Origin: Curtobacterium sp. 'Ferrero'
Lineage (GTDB): Bacteria > Actinomycetota > Actinomycetes > Actinomycetales > Microbacteriaceae
Assembly: GCF_002412165.1 (NCBI RefSeq)
Contig: NZ_NXIA01000013.1
Location: 1-64,000 of the forward strand
Length of the DNA stretch: 64,000 bases
Reading direction: 5' to 3'
Shown: piece by piece, positions 62,839-64,000 of the stretch
Layout: every line of letters begins with the position of its first letter
Numbering within the stretch: position 1 is the stretch's first letter
Program-made: the position numbers and the translations under genes
Notes under the pieces: model-generated
The model's input: only the letters and a program-made list of their open reading frames with translations
Database searches by the model: none
Told to the model about the DNA's origin: nothing

Positions 62839-63748
62839 GCACGCCCCGCGTCGCCCGCGACACCGCCCCCGGACGGATCGTGCCGGAACCGCCGCCGATG
62901 AGGGCGATCGCCGACGCCGAGTGGTGTGGCGCCTCCCACGGCGGGCGCCGGGTCCACGACTGGTCACCGAGCCCGGCGACGGAGCGCACGGAGGCCACCT
63001 CGAGCGCCGCCTCGTCGCCGAGGTCCGGCAGGAGCCCCGGCAACCGCTCGGCGAGCATCGTCTTCCCGGCGCCGGGCGGACCGAGGAGGAGCACGTGGTG
63101 CCGCCCCGCCGCGGCCGCGAGCAGAGCCCGGACGCCCACCGGGTTCCCGAGCACGTCGGCGAGCTCGGGCGTCTGGGCGGGGGCCGGCGGCAGGGCGGGA
63201 GCGTGCTGCACCGGCTGGACCTCGACCGGTGGGAGCGCCGCGCCGGCATCGATCGCGGCCGCACGCAGCGAGGACACCCCGGTGATGGTCAGACCGCGGA
63301 CGACACGGGCTTCGTCGACGTTGCCGGTCGGGACGACGACCCGTTCCACCCCCGCGTCGCGAGCGGCGAGCAGCATCGGGATGATGCCGACGACCGGCCG
63401 GGTCCGACCGTCCAGCCCGAGCTCGCCGACGTACACCGTGCGCTCCGAGGCCAGCGGCGCGACGTCGGCTCCGGCGAGGACCGCCATCGCGATCGCGAGG
63501 TCGAACCCTGATCCCCGCTTCGGCACGGCTGCCGGGGTGAGGTTGACCGTGATCCGCCGTGCGGGCAGCGGGCACCCGGCGTTCGCGGCGGCCGACCGCA
63601 CCCGGTCGCGGGCCTCACCCAGCGACGTGTCCGGCAGACCGATGATGGTGAAGGCGGGCAGCTGGCTGGTCAGGTGCGCCTCGACCTCGACCAGGCGTCC
63701 GGTGACGCCGAGCAGGGCGACGGCGCTCGCGCGTCCGATCCCGGTCAC
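62826..63748 (-). pseudogene. comM: 5' part of split comM (YifB-type Mg-chelatase-like ATPase)
   Basis: The fragment encodes the ComM N-terminal half: the start GIGRASAVALLGVTGRLVEV, the Lon-like domain with IIGLPDTSLGEARDRVRSA and RITVNLTPAAVPKRGSGFDL, and the AAA+ Walker A GPPGAGKTMLAERLPGLLPD, up to GVLFLDEA. There the frame runs into the element and stops at 62714 after 37 foreign residues. GTG 63748 overlaps the yraN stop (GTGA). ComM is a helicase-like ATPase that aids branch migration during natural transformation. The matching 3' half is at 53216-53832. Confidence 0.95.
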
Positions 63749-64000
63749 AGGACACCCGCCAGGTGCTGGACGACGTTGCGGGGGCCGTCCACGTGCACGG
63801 CGAGCGCGTCGATGCGGATCGCCGGGGCCGACACCTCGGGGTGTGCGGCGAACCAGGCGGGTACGAGGTGCCGGATGCGGCCGAGTTTCTGCCTGGTGAT
63901 CGCCTCGAGCGGGTGCCCGACGGACGTGCCGGCCCGCGTCTTGACCTCGGCGAACACCAGCGTGCCGCCGTCCCACGCGACCAGGTCCAGCTCGCCCCGG
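63745..64000 (-). CDS. yraN: YraN/UPF0102 family protein (5' end beyond the window)
   Basis: The visible 84 residues include GELDLVAWDGGTLVFAEVKT, the nuclease-like E-x-D ... E-V-K core of the UPF0102 family, followed by RQKLGRIRHLVPAWFAAHP. The N-terminal part lies outside the window. The family is a restriction-endonuclease-like fold of uncertain role, usually upstream of comM-dprA, as here. The stop overlaps the comM start. Confidence 0.93.
   Translation of the reverse strand, partial: RGELDLVAWDGGTLVFAEVKTRAGTSVGHPLEAITRQKLGRIRHLVPAWFAAHPEVSAPAIRIDALAVHVDGPRNVVQHLAGVL

Overview
The window is a high-GC actinobacterial chromosome segment. Gene content, gene order (yraN-comM-dprA-xerC, then rpsB-tsf-pyrH-frr-cdsA), a SigR/RsrA pair, Kgd and the GlgE pathway fit family Microbacteriaceae. 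The tmRNA tag ANSKRTDFALAA is of actinobacterial type. Curtobacterium is a plausible genus, but that is inference.

Layout. 1-10.3 kb: kgd, a GNAT enzyme, sigR-rsrA, and divergently aroA-rsgA, a YhgE-like membrane protein and hisN. 10.3-20.3 kb: a large LuxR-type ATPase regulator behind a 628-bp non-coding region, glmS, a membrane M50-like protease, a Nudix enzyme, and metY plus a flavin monooxygenase that look like a sulfur-scavenging pair. 20.4-28.6 kb, minus strand: an APC permease, a lysine-rich protein, ssrA (tmRNA), smpB, ftsE-ftsX, prfB and a cysteine desulfurase. 28.6-36 kb: glgX, a 19-bp tandem-repeat array, glgE and glgB, i.e. glycogen trimming and the maltose-1-phosphate route to branched alpha-glucan. 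36-43.7 kb: a thioredoxin-TPR protein, an unusual membrane/lipoprotein-like protein, a FilP-like coiled-coil protein, a hydrolase operon, a lytic transglycosylase-like protein and a DivIVA-domain protein. 43.8-50.8 kb: cdsA, frr, pyrH, tsf, rpsB, a sugar transporter and an M23 peptidase-like protein. 50.9-64 kb: xerC, dprA, comM and yraN (cut by the window edge).

The most striking object is a 9,006-bp integrated element (about 53,820-62,838) that splits comM exactly inside its Walker B codons. It is bounded by a 13-bp direct repeat, and removing one repeat plus the interior restores an uninterrupted 508-residue ComM frame. It carries a large serine integrase, an HK97-type major capsid protein, two HNH nucleases, a run of small overlapping genes, a membrane-anchored secreted protein, and several strong terminators. 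I see no portal, large terminase, prohead protease, tail, lysis or replication gene. It resembles phiRv1 of Mycobacterium tuberculosis in size and style and may be a capsid-encoding phage satellite or a reduced prophage. It also separates dprA and xerC from their normal upstream genes.

A second theme is a family of near-identical GGGAGGC-type hairpins dispersed at gene ends (13.6, 20.3, 30.9, 36.1, 40.9 and 48.3 kb), two of them perfect 40-bp palindromes with an AGCT centre.
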